A DNA stretch of 41,021 nt from Ichthyophthirius multifiliis (GCF_000220395.1 NW_004086749.1:1-41021); one strand, 5' to 3'. Positions 12,622-25,204 are shown, numbered from the stretch's first letter. Notes: generated by a model not told the origin, from the sequence alone. A program made the numbers and translations.

Positions 12622-15600
12622 TCATAAAGAATATTATTAATAATTATATATTCTTTTTTCTTAAATATTTGCTAAAATTGTAGTTTATTATTTTTTATAT
12701 TGTAATTTTGCCCTTATTTATTCTATTTTCTTCCCTTTTTTTGAAAGAGGAATTTTAATCATTTCTATATTAGGAAAAGTCATTTTTCTTATTTTCTAGT
12801 TTATAATTTCCTACATAATACTTTTTACCTTTTTGTTTTGTTTTGTTTTTTGTTTTTTTTTATTTATTTTTGTTTGTAAATAACAAAAAAAATAAAATAT
12901 ATACTTAAGGCAATTTCGATAAATGATACTTTTTAGATATAATAGGATCTATATCTAATTAAATTACAGGTTCCCCAATAAAAGAAAACCTATTTTAATA
13001 ATAATATTATCTTATATAAACAAAAAAAAAACCAGCTTTTTCCATAACTTTTAGGAACAAAGCAAGCTCTAATAACAGAATAAAATTCATTTAATTAAAT
13101 TTTAATAGTCATAGGTAATTTATATTAATTAGCCTTTTATAATTAAATATAAATATAAAGTTTTATTTGATATGTGAAAATACTTTAGGCCAATCAATAT
13201 GATAAGCAGTATCAATTTCGAATATAATAGTTCCTTTATAAGATAATTCTAAATCAACAAGAAATTCACAATCTTCACTTTTTTAAGGAATAATAGATTT
13301 TATTTCTGGTCCTTCACCTTTTATCTAAATATATATATATGTATATTATAAAGATATTTAAAAAATAAAATAGTTAAAATATAATAACAATCAATCCATG
13401 AATAATCATTTCTTCTAATTAAGAATTTAATTTTTTATTTAAGGAAAGATAAAGTTCCTTTGTAATAAGATTTTTAAAGTTTTCTGAATCTTTCCATTAT
13501 TTGAAAAATACTTTTAATAATTTAGAAATAATTTTTGCAGCAACAATATTTTGTGATGAAATTTATTTATGAAAATTTCTTATTTATTAACTATGTATAA
13601 TATATATATATATATATTTATATTTTTACAAATATATATTTATTTATATTTTTTTTTTATATATAATTTTTTAATATATATACTCAGCTTCTAATTATTA
13701 TTATTTAAAATCATTTTCTTTTAAACTAATATAACTATTATTTTATGCGTTTATAAGACTTTCTTATGAAGATTTTAATTCATTATCATCAATTATTTTT
13801 TCTTATTATTAATTCAAAACCATATCAGATTTCTTAGTTATCTAAACAAGGAATTCAGCTGATTAAACACAATATAAAACCAAAGAATCCAAAAGTTCTA
13901 TTTTAAGTTCAGTAATTGCATTTTCATAATTTTAAATAGTTTATACACAGTCTAAAATTTCTTTTTTTTATTATTTCGCTTCTTTTATAATATTCCCACC
14001 TTCCTATACTATAAGTAATATTTTTTTCTTAAATAAGTTAATACTTTCTTCTACTTTAATTATAAAATGCTTTAGAAATTCTATACTTTAATTTAAGTCT
14101 ATGTGAATATAATTTGCCAATTATTTATAAACTATCAAATCTCCAAAAACAATTTAATTGAATTACAGTTTTTAAGAAAACTACATTTAATATATTTTGA
14201 AATATTTCGAAACATCTTCTATTAAATATTAAATTTCTAAAGAATGATTTTATATTTCTTATATTTCCATTTAGGCCTACTAAATATTTAATCTTATATT
14301 ACTTTAATTTTTACTCTAAGATTAATCTTATATAATTTTATATATATAATTTCTTTTTTTTTTTTTTTTTTTTTAATAAAAAAAAAAGAAAAAAGAAAGA
14401 AATATAAGAAAAAAATAGAAATTACTTATTTCATCTTATTTTTTAAAATCATCAGAATTATTATCTATTGATAATAAAGATTAATTATCACTAAAATTAC
14501 TTGAAATAATACTTTTATATAGGCTTTTTTCTTCCTTTAAATTCGTACATAATAAACTATGAATATTTTTTTAAGTTTCTTTTTAAATATCATAGAATCC
14601 ATTAATAATACTACATATACTAGTTTTAAATAAGCTCAAGAATTTTCTTTTTTTAAAAAATAAATAAATAAATACTCTAATATATATATTAAATTACCTT
14701 TCCCATATATCTTTAAATCGAACTATCTTGTTATTTAGCTTCTAGACTGTATTTTAAAGTTTCTCGAGTGCTTCATAGCCTGCCGAAAGTTTTATTTTCG
14801 AATTATTTTTATCATAAAGTATTAATTCTATTTCTCCTTTAAGTTCTATTCTTTTCCTACTTTCTTATTTAGATGAATTTGGTTGTTACTTTATTGTTTT
14901 TGTTTTTTTTTAAATAATTATTTTATTTTTTCTTAAAAAAAAAAAAATACTTTATAATTATTCATCATATATTAGACTTTTTTAGTTATTTCTTGATAAT
15001 GCTTTTCTTGATTTTTTACTTCTTCTTTTTTTTTATTAATTAATAATTTTGCTTCTTCTTTTATTTATTTTAGTTTTTTATATTTTTCTTAATATTCTTC
15101 CTAAAGAATCTTTTTATTATATATATATATATGTAATTATTATTATTATTTTTTTTAAAAAAAAATACTTTTACTAAATCAGATATGCCAAATTATACAT
15201 ATTAGACAAATTATTCATGATTTTTACTTATTTAAATAAAAATATTCTTCATATTAGACCAATTAGGCAGTTTTATTTTTAAACGATTGACCTAATATTA
15301 TTTACTTTCCGGTATTTATAAAATATGGCAATACTAAACCTTAAATATTTCTTTCGCATTTTATAAACTATATACTTAAGATTATTATTAATCTTTTTTT
15401 ACGACAGCCTCAAATATCGAAGTTTTCAAAAATCTAGCTTTTCCTATTAATTTGATATTTTTTGCGAACTCCTTTTCTAAATTTAAAGTCTAATTTAAAA
15501 AATTATTAAACGATTAAACTCTTTTTAAATAAAGTTTCCTTCCGAATTTCTAAAGACTTATCTATTCTACTTATTTTACTACTTATATCTATTATAGTAG

Positions 15601-16230
15601 ATATATATTAATATAATATATTTATTTTTTTATACTATATTTTAGTCTAAATTAGTAGTTGACATTTATATTTTTCCATCATTTTATTAATTTTTATTAG
15701 AAATGTTTTTTTCATACTATTTATCTTCCTTTTTTTATTATAATATACTTCTAATTGATTATTTTATAAATTATATTTAGAATCGGCATCTTCTTCTTAT
15801 ATTTTATTAAATTATTAAGAAGGTTAATTAACTCCATCTTATGTATACTTTTTATTTATTATATATATATATATTATTTTTTTTTGTTTTTAATATTTAT
15901 ACCTTATTAATAAAAGCCTTCTTTAATTTGTTTAAATCTTTTATTTCATTTAAAGTTAGATCTCCAAATAATCTGTCTATTTAGATTTTTACTATTTAAA
16001 AATAATTATATAGCCTTTTATAATTTAAATTTTATACTTGCTTTAAATAAACTAACTTTAAAATTATGTTTTTTTAATATCTTATATATAAAAACTAAAA
16101 AAATGCATATTTAAAATATAAAGCATGCCAAAAAGGCTTATAAAAATCCTTATATAAGCTAGTATTTATTTTAATCTAAAAATAAGACTGCAAATATTAT
16201 AAAAATTAATAACAGTATTATTATTATCAT
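12622..16230 (-). CDS. Membrane-anchored SMP-domain lipid-transfer protein with F-BAR-like middle
   Basis: SMP domains carry lipids at membrane contact sites (E-Syt/tricalbin type). On the minus strand the gene starts MIIIILLLIFIIFAVLFLDQ, then a second hydrophobic helix (FLACFIFQICIFLLVYL), together a likely ER hairpin. Next is a helical stretch with RKLYLKRVQSFNNFLNQTLN and EKEFAKNIKLIGKARF, resembling an F-BAR entry, then Glu/Lys coiled coils. The SMP part covers about 13,560-12,700: IISKLLKVFFKQWKDSENF, KGEGPEIKSIIPQ, LVDLELSYKGTIIFEI, IQLNEFYSVIRACFVPKSYG, GEPVIQLDIDPIISKKYHL, then IMQEIINQKIRKMTFPN. Identified introns include 16056-16095, 15848-15902, a 20-nt one at 15729-15748 and 15589-15635; at least seven more lie downstream. 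Stop TGA is at 12622-12624. The SMP call is strong, F-BAR tentative. Confidence 0.82.
15729..15748 (-). other. Candidate 20-nt mini-intron in SMP gene
   Basis: On the minus strand this starts GTATATT and ends AAAAAAG. Removing it joins GAA to GAA GAT AAA in a single open frame (QLE|EDKQYEKN). Leaving it in moves the reading frame by one. One missing A in the adjacent A-run would have the same effect. Confidence 0.45.
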
Positions 16231-17827
16231 TTTTTTAGATTAAATTAAATTAATTAATAAAAAAAAAAAAAAATTATTTAAAAAAATTTAATTAAATTTT
16301 ATTTAAAATAAATATAAATTAAATATATCTATTATATATAATATTATTAAAATTTATTAAATTAGGTTTTATTTAAATTTATAGATATAATAACAATTTT
16401 TAAAAGCTAATATTTAATTTATATATTTAATATATATATTTTTTTTAAATTATTATATATATACATAAAAATAGTTAATAAATATATTCTTATAACAATA
16501 TAAATATAATTTTTATATTGTATCTAATAAAATTTTTAATATAATTATTATATATTTTATATTATATATTTATATATATAAATCAATCTAATTTTAATTA
16601 ATTTAAATTTATTATATATATTTATTTAATTACTTTTTTTATTATAATTATCTGTTTAAAATGTATTTTTTTCTTAATAATTAATAATATAAAATTATAA
16701 TAAAAAAAAATATTTAATTCACAAATATATATTTATAAAAGTAAATATATAATTAAAATAAATTAATATTATTCGAAGTTTATTTAATTTAAAAAAGTTA
16801 AAATAAAAATGGCATTTTAAAAATACAAATTTTATATAATTAATAATTTTTATTTTTATAATATGACATAAAAATACTATTTTCCAAATTTTTTATTTAA
16901 TTATAAATAAAAAGTCTTAATCCATTTCAAAAAAAAGTCATAACTATTTTATTTTTTTTTAGATTCAAAAGGCTAAAATTAAAAATATTAAAAAAAAAAA
17001 AAAAACATTATTTAAAAAATATTAATAAATAAAAAATTGATTGTATTTTATTTAAAATATTAATAATTTTTTTAGATTATTATAATTAAACTTAATAAAT
17101 TGTATTGTTTTGACTTTAATTATATCTATATAATTTATTTTTTATACTAAATTAAATATATTACAAATTTATTTATATATAATCAATATAATTAAAGATT
17201 AGTTTTATTTTAATTAATTAAAAATTTATTTAAATACCCATTCTATTTATTAATTTTGAGAAATAAAAATTATATTTTTTGGTTTAAATCTTAAGCCTTT
17301 AATTATAATGAACATGTTATAAATTATAGAAAATATAATTTATTGTAAGTCCTATTTATTATAAGATATTTTAACTTTTTTAAATTAATTTAAATAAAAA
17401 GTTAAGTAATAATAAATTTTAACAAAAGCATTTAAATTATTAAATTTTTATTTTGGTATTATTATTATAAAATATATATTTAAATTGGATTTAATAAACA
17501 AAAAATTTAATTTTTTTAATTAAATATATTAATAATTATAATTATTATAAAAAAATTTAAAATAAACATGAATTTTTATGAATAATATATCCTATTTTAA
17601 ATTATAATATTTTATATTTAATAATATATAATAATTTTTTTTTATTTTTTTTCTATTTTTTTTTTTTTTTGATTAAATAATTTATTGTATATAATAATAA
17701 AAAAAAATATTGTTTATAATTACTATTTTTATAAAATATAAAAGTAAAAATAAAAATACAATAATTTATAAATAATCAAAAATAAATTATAATATTCTTA
17801 ATTTAATAAATATTATTAACTTATATA
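16231..17827. other. 1.6-kb intergenic, no gene seen
   Basis: Nearly pure A/T with long runs of both bases and no frame with plausible composition. No tRNA-like cloverleaf, inverted terminal repeat or obvious duplication was seen by eye. Confidence 0.6.
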
Positions 17828-18617
17828 TCATTATATTGTAGGTCTTATAAATCTTTTTCTTTTAGTTTTTATCTAATTATATTATTTATTTTTACATATA
17901 TAGAACACTTTCATTTATTTCTCAACGTCTTTTATTTTTGCAACTCTAACCCACCAAGAAGGATCCATATTTAAAAATTCTTCGAAATATTTTTTATAAG
18001 GAGAGCTATCAAAAAGTGTTAATATAAATTCATTATTTAATTTATGCTATTAAAAGTAATTTAAAAAGCCTTAATAAAAGCTTTTGTCATCACCGTATTT
18101 TTTTTAATAACTCTTTTAAATCCTTTAAGAATATTTTTTGTATAATTACTATTATTTTTATATTTTCTTATATGTTGATTTAAGATTTTCGAGTCATTCA
18201 ATGAAGTTTTATTGTTTTATTTTTATTATTCAGTACTTTAATCAACTATTACTTAGTCTTAATATTCATTTTTAATTAAATTAGATAATTAATTGAATTT
18301 CTATTATTAATTTTATATTTATTAATATTATAATGGTTAATTTATTTATTCACTATGTTATATAATATGTTAATTGTAGTTTAAATTTTATTGAGTATTA
18401 TTTTATATTTATTATTATTAGTTTATAAAAAGAATATTTTTTTAGTTTAGGTTTTCTAACTATTTTTACGTTTTTAGATTTTGGATTTTTTAATACTCCT
18501 AAACTATGTATTTTTCGTGCAATTTTAGCATTTATTATTATTTTTATTGATAATATAAGTATTATTAGGCTAAATAATTCTTTTAATATTAATAAAAATA
18601 CGATTATTATAAGTCAT
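17828..18617 (-). CDS. Small Gln/Asn-rich protein, unknown
   Basis: Minus-strand gene with likely start MTYNNRIFINIKRIIQPNN and TGA at 17828-17830. The first part carries KCQNCTKNTQFR (CxxC). The C-terminal third is the most conserved-looking part: KNILKGFKRVIKK, DDKSFYQGFLNYFQQHKLN, LTLFDSSPYKKYFEEFLN and MDPSWWVRVAKIKDVEKQM. The frame changes twice in A-runs, once near KTQTKKIF and once just before YGDDK (A8 run). The second has no GT-AG intron of the right length nearby, so it is most simply one missing A. An intron could explain the first. No family recognised; complex composition in the C-terminal part argues it is real. Confidence 0.55.
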
Positions 18618-20165
18618 GATTAGAAAACACATTAGTAAGGTTTTAGTCTTAGCTTTTAATATTTATATAATTATTTTAGAAGCAATTTTAGTAATTGTAA
18701 TTTTAAGGAAACATTTTTTATTTTATGATTTAATTTGTATTCTTTAAATTAAATTATTATAAAAATATATAAATTAATTAATGCGATTTTATAATAAACA
18801 TTTTAATGTAAGTTATTTATTTGAACTGATAAATAAATAATTTTTTTTTTTTATTAATGTAATTTTACAAAACAAATAAATAATTAAATATATTTTTAAC
18901 CAAAAAAAAGAAAATCAAACCAAAAATCATTATAAGATTAGTAAAATATATTTTATTAATTTTATAAAGTAGATAAAATAATTATTATAAAATAGAAAAA
19001 TTTTAAAGGAGGAAAAAATATATTTTATTATTAAGTTTATTTTATATATATACAATAAAATATTTTCTTCCAAACTGGTAAATATATATTAATATTTAAA
19101 AATAAATAAATTCAGAATTAATAGGAAGAGACAGAAAAAAAATATGAAATAAAGAAAAATTAATTAATATATATATATGTATATGTACATATAACTTATT
19201 TAAGTTAATATTACATATTAAATAAATTTTTTAATAAAAAATTTAAAAAATATCTACATGAAGAAAAATTTTACATTTTAATTAAAAAAATCATTAAAAT
19301 TTTAAATTTGATTTAAAACAAAACATTAAATCCATAATTCAATAGATAAAAAAAGTACCAAAAAAAATTTATAAATGTTTATATTTTTAATAACAAAAAT
19401 AATAATACATAGAATATTTAAATATAAAATAAAGTTAAAAAAATTTAGATATAAAAGTTAGAAATAATATAAATTATCAAAAAGGCAAATAAATGAAATT
19501 TAGTTTTTATTTAATTATAAAAAATATAAATATGTTCTATATATACTAATTTATTATATATTTTTTGACCATATTTTTTTTTTTAAATTTTTAATTATTT
19601 ATTTATTTTATAAAATTTTTAGCAATAATAACAGAAGGTGGGGGGGGGGAGAGAAATAAATTTTTAAAAAAATAAAAACTAATATAAAATAAATATTTAT
19701 TATAATAAAAATAATATATGTTTGTATGATTTATTTTATTTTTTTTAATTTTTATTAAAATAAATAAATAAACATTAATTTTAAAAAATATAAAATAAAT
19801 TTATTATATTTCAATAATTTTTAAATATGTATTTATAAAAGTCAATTAAATAAAATATTAAATTAAAAAATTAAATTAATTTAATTTAAGGAATTATCAA
19901 AATTTTTTATAAATTTATTTTATTTTCGCTAAAATATAATATTCTTAACCTTTTTTAATTTTATTTTATTTTAAATAAGTTAATTAATTGAAAGTAAATT
20001 ATCAATTTTTTCTTTTTAATTAAAATTATTGAAATATAAATTAAAAAAAATAATATTTTATTATAATATTATTAAAACATAATTTAATAAACGAAAAGAG
20101 TTTTCAATTATTATTATATAAAAATTTGTTATTTATTAATACAAAATTAAATATAAATATAATTT
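18618..20165. other. 1.5-kb intergenic, A/T-rich with G10 run
   Basis: No supported reading frame. The only compositional landmark is a run of ten G at 19640-19649, flanked by GAAGGT and AGAGAAAT. It grades into the minisatellite to the right. Confidence 0.6.
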
Positions 20166-20936
20166 ATAAAATAAATATATATTTTTAAAAAACAAAATAA
20201 AACAATATATTTATAAAAAGAAAATATAAATAATAATATATGTTTAATAAACAAATAAAAATAATATACTTTTACAAAACAAATATAAATAATATATTTT
20301 TTCATAACTAAACAAAATAATATAATATATTTATAAAAAGCAAATATAAATAATTTATTTTTATAAAAACAAATATAAATAATGTACTTTTACAATACAA
20401 AACAAAAATATATATTTTATTAAAAAAATAATATATTTTTACAAAACAAAACAAAAAATATATTTTTAGAATAAAAAACTAAATAATATATTTTCATAAA
20501 ACAAATAAAAATATAATAAATTTTTATAATATAAATATAAATAATATATTTTTACAATAAAAAACAAAATAATATATTTTTATAAAACAAAATAATATAA
20601 TACATTTTTACAAAATAAAACAAAACAATATACTATTACAATACAAATAATATATTTTTACACAACAAAATAAAAATATATATTTTAAACAAAATATATA
20701 ATATATTTTTACAAACCAAATAAAAATAATATATTTTTACAAAACAAATAATAATAACATATATTTATAAAACAAATAAAAGTAATATATTTTTACAAAA
20801 CAAATCAAAATAATTTATTTTAAACAAAATAATATAATATATTTTTACAAAACAAATAAAAATAATATACTTTTACAATACAAATAAAAATAATATATTT
20901 TTTTAAAAAAACAAATAAAAATAATATATTTTATTT
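20166..20936. repeat. Degenerate minisatellite, ~25-35 nt units
   Basis: A block of about 770 nt is built from imperfect copies of a unit like ATAATATATTTTTACAAAAC followed by AAATAAAA. More than twenty copies can be followed by eye, with unit length varying and internal words dropped. It ends just before the ATG of the EF-hand-like gene at 20959, so it fills that gene's whole upstream region. No open frame or terminal inverted repeats are seen. Confidence 0.85.
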
Positions 20937-20958
20937 TTATTTTTCTCCAATAAAAAAT

Positions 20959-21557
20959 ATGGACGATAATATTCCCGATTAATAATAAATAAAAAAAGAT
21001 TTAGAAACATTATTTGAATTATTGAAATGTAAATATATACTATATATATTTAAACATATAAAACAAATAAAAGCGGATAATCCTTAATAAAGTAATGAAG
21101 AAGAAGTTGATTAATCCACAATAATTTCATTAATGCTTTATTTGCATTTATAAAATGACGAACCAGAATTTTTTTAATATATTAAAGAATAAATAGAATA
21201 ACATTAAGTAGTAAAAAAATCTTAATTTATTGATATGTTATTAAATCCTTAAATAACCTTTTAAGGAATTACAAATGATAAAATGGCATCAGTAAATATA
21301 AATTTCCAATTTTTCAATTGTTTAATTTAAATAAAAAGTATTTTAAAATCTTCGATAAAGAAAAAAAGGGATCATTTTCGTGTGATGATTTTTTGAGTTT
21401 ATATAAGAAATCTCCTGAATATTGTTCTTTACCAATTGAAAAAAGAGCAGATATTGAAAAATAAATAAGGGAAAATTTTGAAGTTGTATTATAAAATAAT
21501 TAATAAGAAATAACTCCAATTGAATTTTACAAAATAATAAACTAAAATGATTAATGA
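20959..21557 (+). CDS. Small EF-hand-like protein
   Basis: Three exons (20959-21028, 21074-21291, 21339-21557) around introns of 45 and 47 nt give 168 aa ending in TGA. The protein begins MDDNIPDQQQIKKDLETLFE. Near the middle, MASYFKIFDKEKKGSFSCDDF fits the helix-loop-helix spacing of an EF-hand: the loop starts at Asp of FDKEKKGS and has Gly at position 6. However, the usual acidic residues at loop positions 3 and 5 are Glu and Lys, and position 12 is Asp, so calcium binding is doubtful. The upstream half (EEEVDQSTIISLMLYLHLQN, then EFFQYIKEQIEQ) is helical and could be a degenerate first pair. Calmodulin-like or a calcium-independent scaffold are both possible. Confidence 0.75.
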
Positions 21558-21691
21558 AACAAAAAAATAAAAGACAAAATATTTATTATAAAAATCTTAT
21601 AATTAAAAAAAGTTTTACATTTAAAAATTATTATTATATTAATTTTTTATTATATATAAGAAAATTAATAAAAATATAATATAATATAATA

Positions 21692-21724
<33 letters not shown>

Positions 21725-21751
21725 AAAAAATCTCATAATTTTTATTTCCTA

Positions 21752-23801
21752 TCATTATTTATTTTAATTTACATCTTTATTCCTTTTTTTTATTAATTTT
21801 TATGTTTATTATTTATAAAAATAAATACTATTATAATTACTAATCATTTATACTTTCATATTGATTAATTGCTTAATTTAATACATCAATTTTTTTCTTT
21901 AGATTTTCTAATCTTTTAACCAGTGAAATTTTTTCATTTTCATTATTAGTTTCTTATATTTACTTCTCCACTTTTTATAAATGCTACATTAAAAGGCTTA
22001 CCTATTATTATAATTAACTTAGAACATTTTCGCTTTCTCCTTATCTCTGATGTTATTCTAATTCTTCAGCAGGATCATTAAACTCTGGTAATTTTAAAGG
22101 TTTAAGACTACCTTATTTCTATATTTTATTTTATTTTAATATAAAAACAAACAAACAAATAAACTTATAAATAATTTTACTTATCTTCCATCTTATTAAT
22201 TTTATTTTTAAAAAATAGAAATGTTTTAAATATCTTCAGCAAACTTATTAATCGCATCTTCGTCTTTTTGACCAGGTGCTTCTATAATTTTTAGATTTTG
22301 ATTGGGATTCATATTACTTAAAGGCGCAACTTAATATATTTTCCAATTTTTTTTAAGATTAAATGAAATAACACTCCTTCATATTTAAAGGGCAATATTA
22401 TTATTATTATTATCTAAAACAATAGGTTCTTTACATAATATAAGGGTTCCGAATTTACTATTATTATCTTCAATAGTAAAAATATCATTTTCAAAAGAAA
22501 GAACAGCATGATATCTAGAAACTGAAATATCACTAATTTTAATATCCGAATCATTTCCTCTTCCAAGTTTAATAATATTTTTTTAAGATAAGGTTATTAT
22601 ATGGATACCTTTACAAACATTTTTATCTTTACTTAAAATTTCTAAAGTGATATAAGGTATAGGAGGTTTTTGTAATTCAACTGTTGAATAAATTTAGTTT
22701 TTATTTTGACCATATCTATATATACATTTTAGAATAAATGAATATATATAAGTATAATATATTATATTATATAAATTATTATATATATATATTATGTATA
22801 TATATATATTATATATATATATATTATAATATAATATATTATATTATTTATATAAAAAAAAAATTAAAATACTTGGAAAAGGGTTTTTACACAATTCACA
22901 TTCAAATTATTTCTAAACAAAAGAAACTGAATATGAAGTACATTTCGGATGTAATCTTCTTTTCAACCATTATTATAAACACTTAATGTGAATAAGTCTA
23001 ACCGAACCGTCACATTTGCAAGGTGTTATAAACGGATTATCTGGCTCATCTGTATCTCCTAAGCATACTCTACACGAATTGTTTTCTTCTGTTTAATCAT
23101 TTAAAGGAAAAAGTTAAGGATCATCCATATTCATAACTTCATATTCTTCATTAAATAAAAAGATGTTTTTCTTTTTATATTTGTTTTTTAGAAATATATA
23201 TATATATATGTGTGTATTTTTACTTTATTTTCGTTTTTAATCCTTATAATTCTCTTACTCGAAATCTTATTCTTCCTAATTTTAGATAATCTCCAACTTA
23301 CAATTCATAACCTTTTATGCCTTTCTATGTTTTAAAGATTTTACTACTTTCCATACACAATTTTCACTCAATCCTTCTAACTCTGGTTTAAGTTTAGGAT
23401 CATAAGTAATTAGATCAGAATCTACTACATAATGGTTATCTCTAACATCTATCCATCCTAGTTTTTTTAAATCAGGATTATCTATTTAATTTGAATACAT
23501 CAATTTAATTTCTTCTTTATCTCTAACAATGATACCTAATATAAATTTATAAATTTTTTAAAATAAATAAATTTACTTGGTTGAGGAACTTTTAGTTAAG
23601 ACTTTGTTATTCCTTTACTTTCATAATCAAATAGTCCATGAGAATCTCTATTCCATGTATATGCCTTTATTGTTCTATTTTTTGTTTTTTTGTTTATTTA
23701 ATATGATTTGTTATAAGATACAAATTTGTCGAATTAAATTTTCTCATTTTATCTAAATTAATTGGATCATTTCCTACAGATATATTTTAACAATTTCCCA
23801 T
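21752..23801 (-). CDS. RING-CH (MARCH-type) E3 ligase with FHA domains
   Basis: It starts MGNCQNISVG, a good N-myristoylation (Gly2) and palmitoylation (Cys4) context. Next come AYTWNRDSHGLFDY and a first FHA-like part (GYELQVGDYLKLGRIRFRV). The RING-CH finger follows: CRVCLGDTDEP, ITPCKCDGSVRLIHIKCLQQW, then FECELCKNP (C4HC3 spacing). A clear FHA domain reads IIKLGRGNDSDIKISDISVS, RYHAVLSFENDIFTIEDN, SKFGTLIL. FHA domains bind phospho-threonine, and RING-CH recruits E2 enzymes. Good introns are 23675-23721 and 23536-23576; a 20- or 23-nt one near 23325-23347 and another near 23171 are needed for frame. An in-frame TGA sits at 22379-22381. The C-terminal coiled coil (ISLVKRLENLKKKIDVLNQ) is clear, but the stop is uncertain. 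Confidence 0.8.
23325..23344 (-). other. Candidate 20-nt mini-intron in RING-CH/FHA gene
   Basis: On the minus strand it starts GTAAAATC and ends AACATAG. Splicing joins CVWKV to KGIKGYELQVGD and keeps the FHA-like frame. A donor three bases earlier gives a 23-nt version in the same frame. Confidence 0.4.
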
Positions 23802-24023
23802 TTAATTTAATATTAATTAATATTATTTTATTTTCTTTAGAAAAACAAAACAAAAAACAAATAAACTATTAATAAAATATTTTTATAACAAAAAAAGAAA
23901 AAATTTAAAAAAAAAAAAAGAAAAAAAATTATTTTAGTAAAAAAAAAAAAAAAATATTTATTAATTCTTTTTTTTTTTTTTAATTTATAAAATATAATTA
24001 TATATATAATATTTCTATTATAT

Positions 24024-25043
24024 TCAAACTTTTTCAACATCCGTTATATAATCATAATTTTCCAATTAATATGAATCAACAGAAATGTCGTGTCCTTTAG
24101 ATGATTATCCAATAAAGTCTTCAGAATCCGTATAGTTATTTTAGTTTTAATTTTAAATATTTAAATCATACTAAACGAAATTATCTCCTGCAAAATTACC
24201 ATGATCATCACATTATATGTCTTCCATAATATCAGATTATTCATTTGGAGAAGGTTAATTTTATTATTAAAACGGATTTTTATTATGAAATTAGCCTTAT
24301 TTTTATTATTAAAATGGGTTAAAATTTTATTAAGTACCATTTTATGATCTCTAAGACTCCGAAGATTACTAAATTTATTATTTTTACAATTATTATTACT
24401 ATTACTATTATTATTATTATTATTTTTAAGCCTATAATTATTATTATTTCTATTATTATAATTATTACAATTACTATTATTATTTTAATTAATCTTATTT
24501 TTATTATTCTTATTCTTATTAAATTTTCTATTATTCTTATAATTAAATTTTCTATTGTTCTTTAATTTTTTATTCCTCTATTTTTAAGTTTTATTATATT
24601 TCTTATTATTCCAATTCCATTTCGTGTTTACTTTTTTAATTATTTTATTTTATCTTTTTATATTCCTCTATTAATTATTCCAATAAGGATTGATTTACAT
24701 TTTTTTAAACATTTAATTTAATTTAATCTCTTTTAATTTCCTCTTTTTAATTACATTCGGATGAAAATAAATTATTTGAATAATCCATATTATTATATTA
24801 TAAGAACTCCTTTATTAATTAAATTGTTATTAAACCATTTTCTGTCTCATGTAATTATTAACATTTTAAATTTTCCCAATAATATGGGCTTGGTTTTTTA
24901 ATTACAGCCTTATTACTGTTATTTTCTTAAGTATCTATTATTTTAAATACTGATGCCCTTATTTAAGCTCTTATATTACTTAAAGAGCCATTAGCTTCAA
25001 GAGATTATATAACTAAATTTTTAAGTTCGTTTAATTCTTACAT
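24024..25043 (-). CDS. FOP/CEP43-like centriolar protein (LisH N-terminus)
   Basis: FOP (FGFR1OP/CEP43) and its relatives FOR20/OFD1 dimerise through an N-terminal LisH-type domain and act at centrioles and basal bodies. This is one uninterrupted frame of 339 aa. Residues 2-90 match the family: ELNELKNLVIQSLEANGSLS, NIRAQIRASVFKIID, then a loop and NGLITIQLIKEFLQYNNMDY, SNNLFSSEC. A coiled coil with a very long poly-Gln tract (mixed CAA/TAA/TAG codons) follows. The C-terminal third is acidic (DIMEDIQCDDHGNFAGDN, YTDSEDFIGQSSKGHD). In a ciliate a basal-body role is expected; that is inference. Opposite-strand open frames in this area are shadows of the Gln tract. Confidence 0.85.
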
Positions 25044-25204
25044 ATTTGTTTTTTTTTTAAAAAAAAATAAATAAATATTTATTTTATTTTCTTAATTTTT
25101 TTAAAAAAATTTAATAATTTAAATTTTTTTCTTATTTGAAATAATAAAAAAAATAGCTTTAATTATATTATAAAATAAATATATATATAAAAAAAAAACA
25201 ATTT
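25044..25204. other. Short A/T spacer
   Basis: Homopolymer-rich sequence immediately upstream (minus strand) of the FOP-like start, with nothing recognisable. Confidence 0.5.

Noticed and set aside
19640-19649. Telomere remnant
   Set aside because: A single G-run without the CCCCAA/GGGGTT repeats expected for oligohymenophorean ciliate telomeres.
20166-20936. CRISPR array
   Set aside because: Units are degenerate with no constant repeat plus unique spacer pattern, and the genome is eukaryotic.
22738-22986. Plus-strand 82-codon Tyr/Ile-rich frame
   Set aside because: Runs through a TA-rich intron and antisense to the RING-CH exon.
24344-24565. Plus-strand Ile/Thr repeat frame
   Set aside because: Antisense of the poly-Gln codons in the FOP-like gene.
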